64,000 nucleotides of DNA from Hymenobacter sp. PAMC 26628 (GCF_001562275.1 NZ_CP014304.1:3410001-3474000), one strand, 5' to 3'. Counted from the first letter of the stretch, positions 28,300-37,930 are shown. The notes: generated by a model from the letters alone, not told the origin. Numbers and translations: made by a program.

Positions 28300-30081
28300 A
28301 TGGCTGTAGTGCTGCGACGCCCCGTATTGTTGGTTTTTCTATTGTTGGGTTGGCTCGGGGCCCGGGCCCAGGGCCCCGATTCGCTGGCCACTCCGCCGCC
28401 CAAGCGCGAGCTGCGCGGCTTCTGGATTGCCAGCGTCGAGAACATCGACTGGCCCACTACCCGCGGCGAAACCCCGGTGCAGTACCGCGCCGAGTACCGC
28501 CGCCTGCTCGACGCCGGCCAGCGGGCGGGCCTGAATGCCGTATTTGTGCAAATCCGGCCCGCGTCGGATGCCCTCTATAAATCGGAGCTGGAGCCCTGGA
28601 GCAAGTGGCTCACCGGCCAGCAGGGCCGGGGCCCCGTTGGCGACGCCGACCCCCTCCCCTACCTCATCAGCGAGGCCCACAAGCGCGGCATGGAGTTCCA
28701 CGCCTGGTTCAACCCGTATCGCGCCAGCCTCGATACCGTGACGCGCCGCCTGGGGGCCCTGCACCCGTACCGCACGCACCCTGAGTGGTTTATCTGGTAT
28801 GGCAAAACGCTGCTCTACAACCCTGGCCTGCCCGCAGTGCGCGCCCACATCACCCGCGTTATCATGGACGTGGTGAAGCGCTACGACATCGACGCGGTGC
28901 ACTTCGACGATTATTTCTACCCGTACCAGGAGCCCGGGCTGGTGTTTCACGACGAAGCCACGTTTGCCCAGCGGCCCGAGCAAGACATTGCCCGGCTCGA
29001 CGACTGGCGACGCAACAACGTCAATGTCCTAATCCGGGACCTGCACGACAGCATCCGCACGGCCAAGCGGTGGGTGAAGTTCGGCATCTCGCCCTTCGGC
29101 GTGTGGATGAATAAATCGGCCCACCCCGACGGCTCCGATACCCGCGCCGGGCAGCCCAGCTACTCGGCCCTGTACGCCGATACGCGCCTGTGGCTGCAAA
29201 AAGGCTGGATCGACTACGTGGTGCCGCAGCTGTACTGGAGCACCAATTTCCGGCTCGTGCCCTACGGCACCCTGCTCGACTGGTGGACGCGCAACCGCTA
29301 CGGGCGCCACCTCTACATCGGCCACGGCACCTACCGGATGCTCGAAAGCACCCGCTCCGACACCGCTTGGCGCAACCCGCGCGAGCTGCCCCGGCAGGTG
29401 CGCCTGAACCGCAGCTACGACGGCGAAGTCAGCGGCAGCGTGTTCTTCTCGGCCAAGTCGCTGCGCGAAAACCCGCTCCACACCACCGATTCGCTGCGCC
29501 TGAACCTGTTTAGGGCCCCCGCCCTGGTGCCCACCATGCCCTGGCTGGACGCCGTGCCGCCGCGCCCGGTGGCGGGCTTCGCCCTCACGCGCGCCGGCCG
29601 CATCGCCACGCTGAGCTGGCAGCCTGGGGCCCCAGCGGCCGACGGCGACGTGGCCGCCTACTACGTGCTCTACCGCTTCGGGCCCGGCGAATACCCCACG
29701 CCCGACGACCCCCGCCACATCATTGCCCTGCCCCGCGCCGGCGCCGGCCGCGGCGCCACGTTCATCGACACCACGGCCAAGGAGGGCCTCTCCTATGCCT
29801 ACTACCTTACCGCCGTCGACCGCCTCCACAACGAAAGCCGCCCCGTGAACCTGCGCACCAACGGCCAGCTGCCCACCGAAATCGTAATGGCCTCGATGCC
29901 CGGCCTGGCCGCCGCGCCCGCCCCGGCCGTGGTGCCCGCCGCCGCACCCGACGCGTCCAACTTGAAATTTCCCAAGCTGGGGGCCCTGGACCAAGACGCA
30001 GAGGCCGCCGGCAATAAGTTCAAAGTCAAAACGAAAACCAAGAAGCGCGGTTTCTTCGGCCGCCTGTTTGGCGGCAGGTAA
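28300..30081 (+). CDS. family 10-like glycosyl hydrolase (GHL10/DUF187)
   Basis: A 593-residue secreted protein. The signal peptide (L-L-V-F-L-L-L-G-W-L-G-A-R-A-Q) is followed by the GHL10 barrel: E-L-R-G-F-W-I-A-S-V-E-N-I-D-W-P, N-A-V-F-V-Q-I-R-P-A-S-D-A, H-A-W-F-N-P-Y-R, and D-A-V-H-F-D-D-Y-F-Y-P-Y, which are typical of this family. A fibronectin III-like domain (about 425-525) and a basic tail (K-T-K-T-K-K-R-G-F-F-G-R-L-F) end the protein. Members of the family are proposed glycosidases acting on cell-wall or exopolysaccharides, but the substrate is unproven. The ATG at 28300 gives a clean signal peptide; an earlier frame runs through the inverted repeat. Confidence 0.88.
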   Translation: MAVVLRRPVLLVFLLLGWLGARAQGPDSLATPPPKRELRGFWIASVENIDWPTTRGETPVQYRAEYRRLLDAGQRAGLNAVFVQIRPASDALYKSELEPWSKWLTGQQGRGPVGDADPLPYLISEAHKRGMEFHAWFNPYRASLDTVTRRLGALHPYRTHPEWFIWYGKTLLYNPGLPAVRAHITRVIMDVVKRYDIDAVHFDDYFYPYQEPGLVFHDEATFAQRPEQDIARLDDWRRNNVNVLIRDLHDSIRTAKRWVKFGISPFGVWMNKSAHPDGSDTRAGQPSYSALYADTRLWLQKGWIDYVVPQLYWSTNFRLVPYGTLLDWWTRNRYGRHLYIGHGTYRMLESTRSDTAWRNPRELPRQVRLNRSYDGEVSGSVFFSAKSLRENPLHTTDSLRLNLFRAPALVPTMPWLDAVPPRPVAGFALTRAGRIATLSWQPGAPAADGDVAAYYVLYRFGPGEYPTPDDPRHIIALPRAGAGRGATFIDTTAKEGLSYAYYLTAVDRLHNESRPVNLRTNGQLPTEIVMASMPGLAAAPAPAVVPAAAPDASNLKFPKLGALDQDAEAAGNKFKVKTKTKKRGFFGRLFGGR

Positions 30082-30105
30082 GCACGGGACTATCGAAGTG
30101 GTCAA

Positions 30106-30151
30106 AAACGATAAGCGGCCTGCCCATAATTGGGCAGGCCGCTTATCGTTT
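30106..30151. terminator. strong bidirectional terminator
   Basis: A perfect 21-bp stem (30106-30126 with 30131-30151) with a TAAT loop lies between two convergent genes. A-rich and T-rich flanks fit termination of the glycosyl hydrolase from the left; the minus side ends in T-T-T-T-T-G-A. Confidence 0.85.
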
Positions 30152-30164
30152 GCCAAGGGCGTAT

Positions 30165-31409
30165 TTATAACGACCGGTACTCGAAGCTGACGCGGGCGGT
30201 GGAACCGGCCGTGCTGGGCCGCACGGCCAGGATGCGCAGCAGCATCAGTTCCGCGCCGCGCACTTTCACCGCGAACACGTCGCCCGCCGTCACGGCCCCG
30301 AGGTTGGCCGAAGTGGCGGCGGTATTAAGGTAGAAGGTGGTGCCGGCATTGTTGGCCGTGGGGTTGGTATAGAACCCGGCGGCTACCTGCGCCGCGGTGG
30401 CTTTGTAGTAGCGGGTGGTGTTGGCTGCCGATAGCAACACGCTGCCGCTCACGCCGCTCACGTACAAGTCTTTGGCAGTGGGTGGGTTGGTAGCCGGTTC
30501 GAGGGCCCCCGTGCGGAGGTTGAACGCCAGTGAGTCGGGCGTAGCGCTGGGGCCCCCGCTGAGGCGGCCGGTGCGCACCGTGGCCAGCGGCGTGGGGTTG
30601 GCGAGGGCAATGGGCGGGGCGGTGATGGTCAGGGCCTGCACGGCGGCGTAGGCCACGAACGAGTAAGTAATGGCCTGGCCAGCGGCGTTGCGCGGGAGGG
30701 TCACGTCGATGGTGCGGGCGTTGGCCGCGCCGTTCGAAGGGTTGCGAATCACCGCCACGCGCACCGGGGTCCCGCTGCCGAGGCGGTAGAACGTGGTGAG
30801 GCTGTCCACGGCCTTGAACAGTTGCCCGGTGGCCGGGGCCACGGGCACGGCCCCCAGGCCCCCTTCGTTGAGGACGACGGAATAGCCCACCACGTCGCCC
30901 CCGCTCTGCGCCGGGGCGGCCAGGCCGTTGCGGTACGTGGCCGGCGTGGCCCCGAACTTGAACGTGGCCGCCTGGGCCACGGTGTAGGTGAAGCGCCGCA
31001 GCTGGGTGCCGCCGTTGGCGAAGGTCGAAATCACGTCCACGCGCACGGGCAGGCCGTTGGCCACGTTCGGCACCACGTAGGGCACGGGCTGCACCGTGGT
31101 GGCGGTGGCGGCGTTGTAGGTGCCGGCCATTGCGGGGTACGTGCCCACCGTCGCCGAGTCGGCCTTGTTCACCACTTGGTACACGCGGACGCTTTGGAGC
31201 TGGTCGGCGGCGTTGTAGCCCAGGGTAATCGGGATGGTTTCGCCCACCGCGTACCGGGCCGCCACGCCCAGGCCGGGCAGGGCGATGGACGCGAAGCCCG
31301 GGGCCCCGGCGGCAGTGTAGTACGTGTCAAGCTCCTTTTTGCAGCCGCCGGCCAGCGCCGCCAGTAAAGGCAGCGCCAGGGCCAGGCCCCGGGTTGATAA
31401 GTGTTTCAT
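30165..31409 (-). CDS. lipoprotein of the SusCD operon, unknown function
   Basis: A 414-residue lipoprotein with a type II signal peptide (L-L-A-A-L-A-G-G-C-K-K, lipobox cysteine at about residue 23). The rest is predicted mainly beta-strand, with repeated Ig-like character (P-V-R-V-D-V-I-S-T-F, P-V-R-V-A-V-I-R-N) and a high content of Ala, Thr and Val. No family is recognised. It is the third gene of a susC-susD operon, 39 nt after susD, a place often held by surface glycan-binding or Ig-like accessory lipoproteins. It is likely exposed at the outer membrane and may bind the same ligand; this is inference. Confidence 0.75.
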   Translation of the reverse strand: MKHLSTRGLALALPLLAALAGGCKKELDTYYTAAGAPGFASIALPGLGVAARYAVGETIPITLGYNAADQLQSVRVYQVVNKADSATVGTYPAMAGTYNAATATTVQPVPYVVPNVANGLPVRVDVISTFANGGTQLRRFTYTVAQAATFKFGATPATYRNGLAAPAQSGGDVVGYSVVLNEGGLGAVPVAPATGQLFKAVDSLTTFYRLGSGTPVRVAVIRNPSNGAANARTIDVTLPRNAAGQAITYSFVAYAAVQALTITAPPIALANPTPLATVRTGRLSGGPSATPDSLAFNLRTGALEPATNPPTAKDLYVSGVSGSVLLSAANTTRYYKATAAQVAAGFYTNPTANNAGTTFYLNTAATSANLGAVTAGDVFAVKVRGAELMLLRILAVRPSTAGSTARVSFEYRSL

Positions 31410-31448
31410 AGAAGGAAAATGCTAAGTCCAGAAAATAGGCGGGGGCCC

Positions 31449-32999
31449 TCAGGGCATGTCGAACCACATCGGGCGCGTCACGTAATCGGGGTCGTTGCCG
31501 CCGATGCGGGCAATTTCGGCGGGGTTGTAGAGCACCTCGGTGGCCCCGGGCAGCAGGCGGCGCGGGTAGCGCAGCTTGGGGTCGGTTTTGGCGGCTAGTA
31601 TGGGGTTGGCCCCCACCGGGTAGGCAAAGTTGACGTAGATGGCCGGGTCAAAATCCAGCCGCCGCAGGTCCGACCACGAGTCCGGGTTCAGGAACATCGC
31701 AATGTACTTCTGCTCCATGATGGGGCGCAGCGAGGTGAGCGCGGCCTCGGTTTGGGGCACGGCGGCGCTGGCCAGGTAGGCCGCAATCTGGGTTTCGGAA
31801 ATGATGGGGAACGTGACGGTCGGCGGGGCGAAGGTGCCGCCCCCGCCCACCTTGCGCATGTGGGCCGCAATGCCGGCCTTGAGGGCCGCCAGGGCCCGGG
31901 TTTTGTTGCCGGCCCGGTAGGCGGCTTCGGCCTCGATGAACTTCAATTCGTGGTAGGTTATCACCTCGAAATAGCCCAGGTCGCGGGCGTACCAGCTGGC
32001 GTAGAAATCGGTGATGTTGGCGGTGCCGGGTATCACGTTGGCCGTGGTGCCGGTGCCCACGCCGGGGTCCACGCCCAGGCTGAACGTAGGCACCAGCACC
32101 CCAAACCGCGGGTCTGCCACGCCCGGAAACGTGGTGCCGTTGAGGTACTTGACGATATTAGTCGAGAACGTGGCCGTGCCGAAGTTGGCCCGCGTCACCC
32201 CGAAGATGTTGGTCGAGTTCACCACCGGCGACACCGCCGGCACGAACTGAATCTGCGCGTCGTCGGCCGACGTTAGAAACGCCTTGTCGCACAGGGCCAG
32301 CACGGCGTTGGGGTCGTAGCTCTGCTTCTTGGTGAGGTGCTGGGCCTCGCGGGCCTTCAGGGCGTAGGCCAGGCGCACCCACTTGGTTTGGTCGCCTTTG
32401 TAGAGGATGTCGCCGCTTTCGCTGGGCGTGGTGCTATAGAGCGGGCGCTTGTTCTGGCCGGGGTCCTTGCTCATCTGCACGATGCCGTCGTCGAGCAGCT
32501 TGGTCACGCTGGCGTACACGTCCTGCTGGGCGTCGTACCTGGGCGTGAAATTGGCCCCGCCCTGGTAGGCCTCGGTGAAGGGCACGTCGCCGAGCATGTC
32601 GGTGGCGTGGGCCAGAATCAGGGCCTGCATAATTTCACCGGCCCCCACGTAGTACGGCGAACCCTCGGCCTGGGCCGTGGCCTCCATGCCCGGGATGTTG
32701 CCGCCCGACTGGAAGTACGAGTAGTTGAACGTGTTGGTGCTCTGCGCGTTGGTCAGGTAATACTGGTCGATACCGATGCTATTAGCGGTGCGGCTCGCCA
32801 CGTACTGCGTGATGTAGGGCGTGCGCAGGGCCGTGAACATCTGCGTCTGGATGCCGTTGGAAATGATGCCCGGCAGGATGAAGTTCGGCGTCGAGGTGGT
32901 CGGGTTGTTGGGGTTGTTGTTCACGTCGAGGTATTTCTCGCACCCGCCGAGGGCCCCGGCCCCCAGCAGCAAGCCCAGCCCCAATAGGTAGTGTTTCAT
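31449..32999 (-). CDS. SusD/RagB-type nutrient-binding outer membrane lipoprotein
   Basis: A 516-residue SusD-like lipoprotein (the SusD-like_2 type). The signal peptide ends at a lipobox (A-L-G-G-C-E-K-Y-L-D-V-N-N-N-P-N-N-P), the classic SusD opening. Helical TPR-like segments follow (for example L-A-Y-A-L-K-A-R-E-A and Y-H-E-L-K-F-I-E-A-E-A-A-Y-R), and the C-terminal R-R-L-D-F with R-Y-P-R-R-L-L-P-G is typical. SusD proteins cap a SusC TonB-dependent transporter and capture a nutrient at the cell surface. The gene lies 45 nt after susC. The ligand is not indicated: no glycoside hydrolase or regulator belongs to the cluster. Confidence 0.93.
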   Translation of the reverse strand: MKHYLLGLGLLLGAGALGGCEKYLDVNNNPNNPTTSTPNFILPGIISNGIQTQMFTALRTPYITQYVASRTANSIGIDQYYLTNAQSTNTFNYSYFQSGGNIPGMEATAQAEGSPYYVGAGEIMQALILAHATDMLGDVPFTEAYQGGANFTPRYDAQQDVYASVTKLLDDGIVQMSKDPGQNKRPLYSTTPSESGDILYKGDQTKWVRLAYALKAREAQHLTKKQSYDPNAVLALCDKAFLTSADDAQIQFVPAVSPVVNSTNIFGVTRANFGTATFSTNIVKYLNGTTFPGVADPRFGVLVPTFSLGVDPGVGTGTTANVIPGTANITDFYASWYARDLGYFEVITYHELKFIEAEAAYRAGNKTRALAALKAGIAAHMRKVGGGGTFAPPTVTFPIISETQIAAYLASAAVPQTEAALTSLRPIMEQKYIAMFLNPDSWSDLRRLDFDPAIYVNFAYPVGANPILAAKTDPKLRYPRRLLPGATEVLYNPAEIARIGGNDPDYVTRPMWFDMP

Positions 33000-33044
33000 A
33001 CTTTATTTCGGTTATCAGTTACTTGTTTGTTGCCGAACGGCCAC

Positions 33045-36000
33045 CTAAAAAGTTGCGCGCACCGACATGTCCACGCCGCGGGTGGCGGGCACGTTGCCGT
33101 AGTCCACGCCGCCCGAGCCGCCGCCGCGCACCCCGGCCCCGGCCGACGCCGTTTCCGGGTCGGCCCCGCTGTACTTGGTCAGCAGCACCAGGTTGCGGCC
33201 GGTCACGCTCACGTCCACGCCTTTCAGAAACGACGAGGTGCCCCCCAGCCAGCGGCTGGGCAGCGCGTAGCTCAGGGCCACGTAGCGCAGGCGGGCCCAT
33301 GAGCCGTCCTCCACGAAGGCCGTGCCCACCCGGTCGAGCACGTTCTGGTAGTAGGCTTGGGTCAGCTCGGCAGCCTGGGTGTTGGGCGCGTAGGTGGTGG
33401 TTTTGCTGCCGTCGGGGTTTGTCACGGTGGTGCCCCGCACGCCGCCGAACACGGCGCTCTTGTAGCGCTCGGTGGTGCGCGCCGAGGTGCCCACGTTGGT
33501 CTGGTACCAGTCGTTGCCGTTCACCACCACGCCGCCCACCCGGAAGTCGAGCAGCCCGGTCAAGCTCAGGGCCTTGTAAGTGAAGGTGTTGGTGAGCTGG
33601 GTGGTGAAGCGCGGGGCCCGGTTGCCAGCGTAGATGAAGGCCGTGCCCGCCGTGGGCAGGCCGTTGGCCCCGATGATTACCTGGCCGTTGTAGGGGCTGG
33701 TGGGGTCGTTCACGCGCACGAAATCCGTGGCGGCCAGGCCCGAAATGGCCTTGCCCGGGAAAGCCCCGCCCTCGTGCACGTCGGTCACGAACGTGTCGGA
33801 CTGGTACACCACGGTGAGCGGCGCGGGCAGCGACTCGGTGTTGTTCGTGTTGTGGTAGAAGTTGGCGATGAGGTCCCAGCTGAAGCCGTTGGCGTTGCGG
33901 ATGGGCGAGCCGGTGAGGCTGATTTCCTGGCCTTTGTTCGTCACCACCCCGCCGTTGATGTACTGCAAGATGAAGCCCGACGCCTGGCTCACGCGCGGCG
34001 CGATGAGCTGGTCCGTCGTGCGCGAATAGTAGTAGTTGAGGTCCAGGCCCAGGCGGTTTTTGAGGAACTGGAAGTTGGCCCCCACCTCGTAGGTGCGGGT
34101 GCGCTCGGGCTTGAGGTTGGGGTTGGAGCCGTAGAAGTCGTTGCGGAAGCCGCTGCCGATGTAGGTATTCTGCGTCAGGCTCGACAGCACGCGGTAGGGC
34201 CCCGTGTCCTTGCCCACCTCGGCCACCGACGCCCGGATTTTGCCGTAGTTCAGGATGTCGTTCTGCTCCAGGCCCAGGGCCTTGGTGAATTCGTAGCCCA
34301 GCCCGGCCGAGCCGTAGAGGAAGCCCTTGCCGAAGATTTTGCCCTCGTTGGGCCGGGGCAGCGTGGACGACTGGTCGTAGCGGGCCTGTACTTCCAGGAA
34401 CACCTGGTTGAAAAACGTGGTGCTCAGGCGGGCGAAGTTGCCGATGAGGTGGCGTTTCGAGTCGCGCTGCAGGTTGCCCCGGTTCACCGTGTTGTTGAGG
34501 CCCGTGAAGTCGGGGTTCTGGAAAATCAGGCCGATGTAGTCCACCGCCTGGTCCTTGTTTTCCTCAATCGTGTTGCCGAACAGCAGCGAGCCGCCGATGT
34601 TCTCGCCGAAATTGTGCGAGAGCGTGGCCAGCGTGGTGGCCGTCAGCAGCCGGAACTGGTCCACGGTCTGGGCGATGCCGCCGTTCTGGTTGCCCACCTG
34701 CGAGGTGCCCACCGCCCGCACCGACGACGAGCTGGTGGTGTAGAAATCGGTGCCGATGTTGTGGCTCAGCGTGAGCCACTTGGTGGGCGAAAAGCTCAAC
34801 TGCACGTTGCCGATGAAGCGGTTGGTGCCCTCGGTCTGGGGGTTTTTGGCCACCGTCCAGTACGGGTTGTCGGCGTCGGCGTCGGTGCCGTTGCCCAGGG
34901 CTAGCAGGCGGCGGCGGCTGCCGTCGGGGTTAAGGTAGTTGCGGGTATCGTCGCCGCGCGGCCAGTTTAGCAAGCTCAGCAAAAACCCGCCCGACGAGCC
35001 GAACAGCCCGGGGCCCTGCAAGGGCCGCTGGCTGGCCGTGCTCAGGTACTGGGCCGAGCCCGTGACGCTTAGCTTGGGCGAAATGGCGGCCGAGCCCGAG
35101 AGGCGCACCGTGGTTTTGTCGTAGGAGCTGCTGGGCACCACGCCGTTCTGGTGCAGGTTGGAGGCTGAGGCGAAGAACGAGGCCTTGTCCGACCCGCCCG
35201 ACATGGTCAGGAAGTTCTGGTAGGTGGTGCTCTTCTGGAAGAAGTTGCCCACGTTGTCGTACACCGGCTGGCCGGGCGCGAAGCGGGCCCCCCACGACTG
35301 CCGGGTGGTGCCGTCAAAAATGCCGGCCGAGCCCTGCCCGTACTGGTCCTGCGTTTTGGGCAGGCGGTTCACCTGGTCCACCGATACCTGAGTGCGGTAG
35401 TTGAGCGTGGTACGGCCGGCCGAGCCTTTCTTGGTCGTAATCACCACCGCGCCGTTGGCCGCGCGCAGGCCGTAGAGGGCGGCGGCGGCGGGGCCCTTCA
35501 GCACGGTCATGCTGGCGATGTCCTCGGGGTTGAGGTCGCCGGCGCGGTTCGAGGCCCCCACCGAGCGGCCCAGCAGCCCGTTGAAGGCGGAGCCCCCGCC
35601 GGGGGCCGTGCTTTCCTGGAACGAGCTGTTGTCCATGATCATGCCGTCAATCACGAACAGCGGCTGGTTGTCGCCATCCAGCGAGGTGCCGCCCCGGATG
35701 ACGATGGCCGCGCCCTCGCCCGGGGCCCCGCCCGAGGAGGTGATGTTCACGCCGGCCACCTTGCCTTGCAGGGCGTTCACCACGTTGGTTTGGCGCGAGT
35801 CGATGATGTCCTTGCTCGTCACTTCCTGCACGGCCGTCACCAGCGTACGCTTGTCCTGCTTGATGTTGTAGGCCGTCACCACCACCTCGTCGAGGCCCTT
35901 GGCGTCGGCGTCGAGGGCCACGTCGAGGGTGGCCCCGGTGGCCGGCCGCTCCACCGATTTGTAGCCAATGAAGCTGAACACCAGCGTGGCGCCCTCGGGC

Positions 36001-36218
36001 ACGTTGGGCAGCGAGTAGCGGCCGTCGGCGTTGGTGGCGGTGCCCACGTTGGTGCCCTTCACGAGCACGTTGACGCCGGGAATGGGCAGCCGGTCCACGG
36101 AGCCCACCACCGTGCCGGCCACGGTGCGGCCGGCGGGGGCCGTGGTTTGGGCCCGGGCGCCGGGGGCCAGCGCGGCCTCCGCCGCCAGCAGGAATCCCGC
36201 TAAGTAAAGTCGTTTCAT
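33045..36218 (-). CDS. SusC/RagA TonB-linked outer membrane transporter
   Basis: A 1057-residue TonB-dependent transporter. After the signal peptide (A-L-A-P-G-A-R-A-Q) comes a carboxypeptidase-like domain (G-T-V-V-G-S-V-D-R-L-P-I-P-G-V-N-V-L-V-K-G-T through Y-S-L-P-N-V-P-E-G-A). The plug follows with L-D-E-V-V-V-T-A-Y and the SusC signature A-A-A-L-Y-G-L-R-A-A-N-G-A-V-V-I-T-T-K-K-G. The long C-terminal part is the beta barrel, ending in an aromatic residue (R-A-T-F). It imports a nutrient together with the SusD lipoprotein. No N-terminal secretin/TonB-like anti-sigma extension is present, so no sigma/anti-sigma control is indicated. The ATG at 36218 gives the signal peptide; an earlier start would add an unrelated basic stretch. 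Confidence 0.94.
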   Translation of the reverse strand: MKRLYLAGFLLAAEAALAPGARAQTTAPAGRTVAGTVVGSVDRLPIPGVNVLVKGTNVGTATNADGRYSLPNVPEGATLVFSFIGYKSVERPATGATLDVALDADAKGLDEVVVTAYNIKQDKRTLVTAVQEVTSKDIIDSRQTNVVNALQGKVAGVNITSSGGAPGEGAAIVIRGGTSLDGDNQPLFVIDGMIMDNSSFQESTAPGGGSAFNGLLGRSVGASNRAGDLNPEDIASMTVLKGPAAAALYGLRAANGAVVITTKKGSAGRTTLNYRTQVSVDQVNRLPKTQDQYGQGSAGIFDGTTRQSWGARFAPGQPVYDNVGNFFQKSTTYQNFLTMSGGSDKASFFASASNLHQNGVVPSSSYDKTTVRLSGSAAISPKLSVTGSAQYLSTASQRPLQGPGLFGSSGGFLLSLLNWPRGDDTRNYLNPDGSRRRLLALGNGTDADADNPYWTVAKNPQTEGTNRFIGNVQLSFSPTKWLTLSHNIGTDFYTTSSSSVRAVGTSQVGNQNGGIAQTVDQFRLLTATTLATLSHNFGENIGGSLLFGNTIEENKDQAVDYIGLIFQNPDFTGLNNTVNRGNLQRDSKRHLIGNFARLSTTFFNQVFLEVQARYDQSSTLPRPNEGKIFGKGFLYGSAGLGYEFTKALGLEQNDILNYGKIRASVAEVGKDTGPYRVLSSLTQNTYIGSGFRNDFYGSNPNLKPERTRTYEVGANFQFLKNRLGLDLNYYYSRTTDQLIAPRVSQASGFILQYINGGVVTNKGQEISLTGSPIRNANGFSWDLIANFYHNTNNTESLPAPLTVVYQSDTFVTDVHEGGAFPGKAISGLAATDFVRVNDPTSPYNGQVIIGANGLPTAGTAFIYAGNRAPRFTTQLTNTFTYKALSLTGLLDFRVGGVVVNGNDWYQTNVGTSARTTERYKSAVFGGVRGTTVTNPDGSKTTTYAPNTQAAELTQAYYQNVLDRVGTAFVEDGSWARLRYVALSYALPSRWLGGTSSFLKGVDVSVTGRNLVLLTKYSGADPETASAGAGVRGGGSGGVDYGNVPATRGVDMSVRATF

Positions 36219-36491
36219 AGCAGCAGCTTGAGGGTTGGGAATGAAAGAATAAGGGCGAAGATTGGACTCCCGGCGCGGGCCGGCGGCGCTATTTCCGGCC
36301 GCGGGGGCTCGCAATGCCGGGCAAGAATTACGCGCCGGGCCCCGGCGCAAATGTTTTTATTTATACTGGAAGCGCTAAGATTGCAAAACATTCGGGGAAT
36401 GTGATTTCGGTGAATTGAAATTGTTCAATATTTCTCCGGTTTTTACTGGAAATAGTTTGCCTTTTACCAGTGATTTTTTTGGATTTAGACA

Positions 36492-36601
36492 GTCATGCTC
36501 ACCTGGCGTCCGCGCAGCCGAAGTATCTCTACCGCTTACTAACCATTGATTACTGCTGCGGGAGAGATGCCCCGACTACGCGGGCGCCAGGTGAGCATGA
36601 C
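36492..36601. repeat. 41-bp imperfect inverted repeat
   Basis: Arms at 36492-36532 and 36561-36601 match over 41 positions with about seven mismatches; the outer 17 bp (GTCATGCTCACCTGGCG) are perfect. It lies in the 460-bp gap between susC and the acyltransferase, which otherwise holds only an AT-rich stretch (36350-36480) likely to carry the susC promoter. The arm layout (GTCAT, then GAAG.AT.TC) resembles the repeat at 28100. Confidence 0.85.
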
Positions 36602-36681
36602 CGCCTAGATATCTCTCGACTAGCTCCCAAACCTACCCAGTCCACCCGCCCGCCCGGGCCAACCCTGCCTTTCCCTCCTCC

Positions 36682-37863
36682 ATGCGCGCCACCACCCAAG
36701 CCGCCCTCGATACCACCGGGGCCCTGCCCCTGGTCGAAACTTCCCAGCCCGGCCGCCTCATCAGCCTCGACGTGTTCCGGGGCCTCACCGTGATGGCCAT
36801 GACGCTGGTGAATAACCCCGGCGACTGGGGCCACATCTACCCGCCGCTGGAGCACGCCGAGTGGAACGGCTGCACGCCCACGGACCTCATTTTCCCGTTT
36901 TTCCTGTTTATCGTGGGCGTGAGCCTGGTGTACGCCCTCGACGGGGCCAAGCGCCGCGGCGACCCGCGGGGGCCCCTGGTGGCGCGGGTGGCGCGGCGGG
37001 CGGCGCTGCTGTTCGGGCTGGGCGTGCTCACGTCGCTTTACCCGCATTTCGATTTTTCGACGGTGCGCATCCTGGGCGTGCTGCAGCGCACGGGGCTGGT
37101 ATTTTTTGGGTGCAGCGTGGTATTTCTGACCACCGGCTGGCGTGCCCAGCTGGCCATTCTGGGGGCCCTGCTGGTGGGCTACGCGGTGCTGCTGCAAGTG
37201 GTGCCCGTGCCCGGCGTGGGACCCGCCAGCCTGGAGCCCGAGGCCAACCTGGGCGCCTGGCTCGACCGCCTCGTCATCACCGTCCCGCACCTCTGGAAAT
37301 CGTCGCGCACCTGGGACCCTGAGGGCCTGCTCGGCACGCTGCCCGCCCTGGGCACGGGCCTGCTGGGGGCCCTGGCTGGCCAGTGGCTGCGCCGCCCGGG
37401 CCCCGAGCCGGCGGCCAAAGTGGCCTGGCTGTTCGTGGCGGCGGGCGCGGCCATCGTGCTGGGCCTCGTCTGGAACGGCTGGTTTCCCATCAACAAAGCG
37501 CTGTGGACCAGCTCCTACGTGCTGTACGCCGGGGGCCTGGCCCTGGCCACGCTGGCGGCCCTGTACTGGCTGTGCGACGTGCAGGGCTACCGCCGCTACA
37601 CCGGCCCGGCCCTGGACTACGGCGTGAACGCCATCACGGTGTTCTTCCTGTCGGCCATCCTTTCGCGCACGTTCGGGCTGTTCCAGCTCACGGGGCCCGA
37701 GGGCAACGCACTGGGCTTCAGCGAGTGGCTGTACCGCTGGGGCATCGCGCCGCTGTTCCAGGACCCGCGCAACGCCTCGCTCGCCGGGGCCCTCACGCTG
37801 GTCGTTATTTGGTGGGGCATCCTGCACTTGATGCGCAAGCGGGGCGTGATTGTGAAGGTGTAG
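36682..37863 (+). CDS. HGSNAT-like acyltransferase family membrane protein
   Basis: A 393-residue protein with about ten transmembrane helices, of the heparan-alpha-glucosaminide N-acetyltransferase-like family (COG4299, DUF5009). Typical are the N-terminal R-L-I-S-L-D-V-F-R-G-L-T-V-M-A-M, then H-A-E-W-N-G-C-T-P-T-D-L-I-F-P-F-F-L-F-I-V-G-V-S, R-I-L-G-V-L-Q-R, and K-A-L-W-T-S-S-Y-V-L. Such proteins move acyl groups across the inner membrane to glycans. In Bacteroidota they often stand near glycan-use genes, as here next to a SusCD operon on the opposite strand, but no direct link is shown. Length is normal. Confidence 0.9.
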   Translation: MRATTQAALDTTGALPLVETSQPGRLISLDVFRGLTVMAMTLVNNPGDWGHIYPPLEHAEWNGCTPTDLIFPFFLFIVGVSLVYALDGAKRRGDPRGPLVARVARRAALLFGLGVLTSLYPHFDFSTVRILGVLQRTGLVFFGCSVVFLTTGWRAQLAILGALLVGYAVLLQVVPVPGVGPASLEPEANLGAWLDRLVITVPHLWKSSRTWDPEGLLGTLPALGTGLLGALAGQWLRRPGPEPAAKVAWLFVAAGAAIVLGLVWNGWFPINKALWTSSYVLYAGGLALATLAALYWLCDVQGYRRYTGPALDYGVNAITVFFLSAILSRTFGLFQLTGPEGNALGFSEWLYRWGIAPLFQDPRNASLAGALTLVVIWWGILHLMRKRGVIVKV

Positions 37864-37930
37864 GGCCCCAGCGTGGCGGGGTAATGCCGGGCGAAACCGT
37901 TATTTGCGCCCTCCCCTTCTTTCCCTCGCA

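Noticed and set aside
33357..34904. 515-residue frame opposite susC
   Set aside because: Antisense shadow of the beta-barrel coding region with low-complexity composition.
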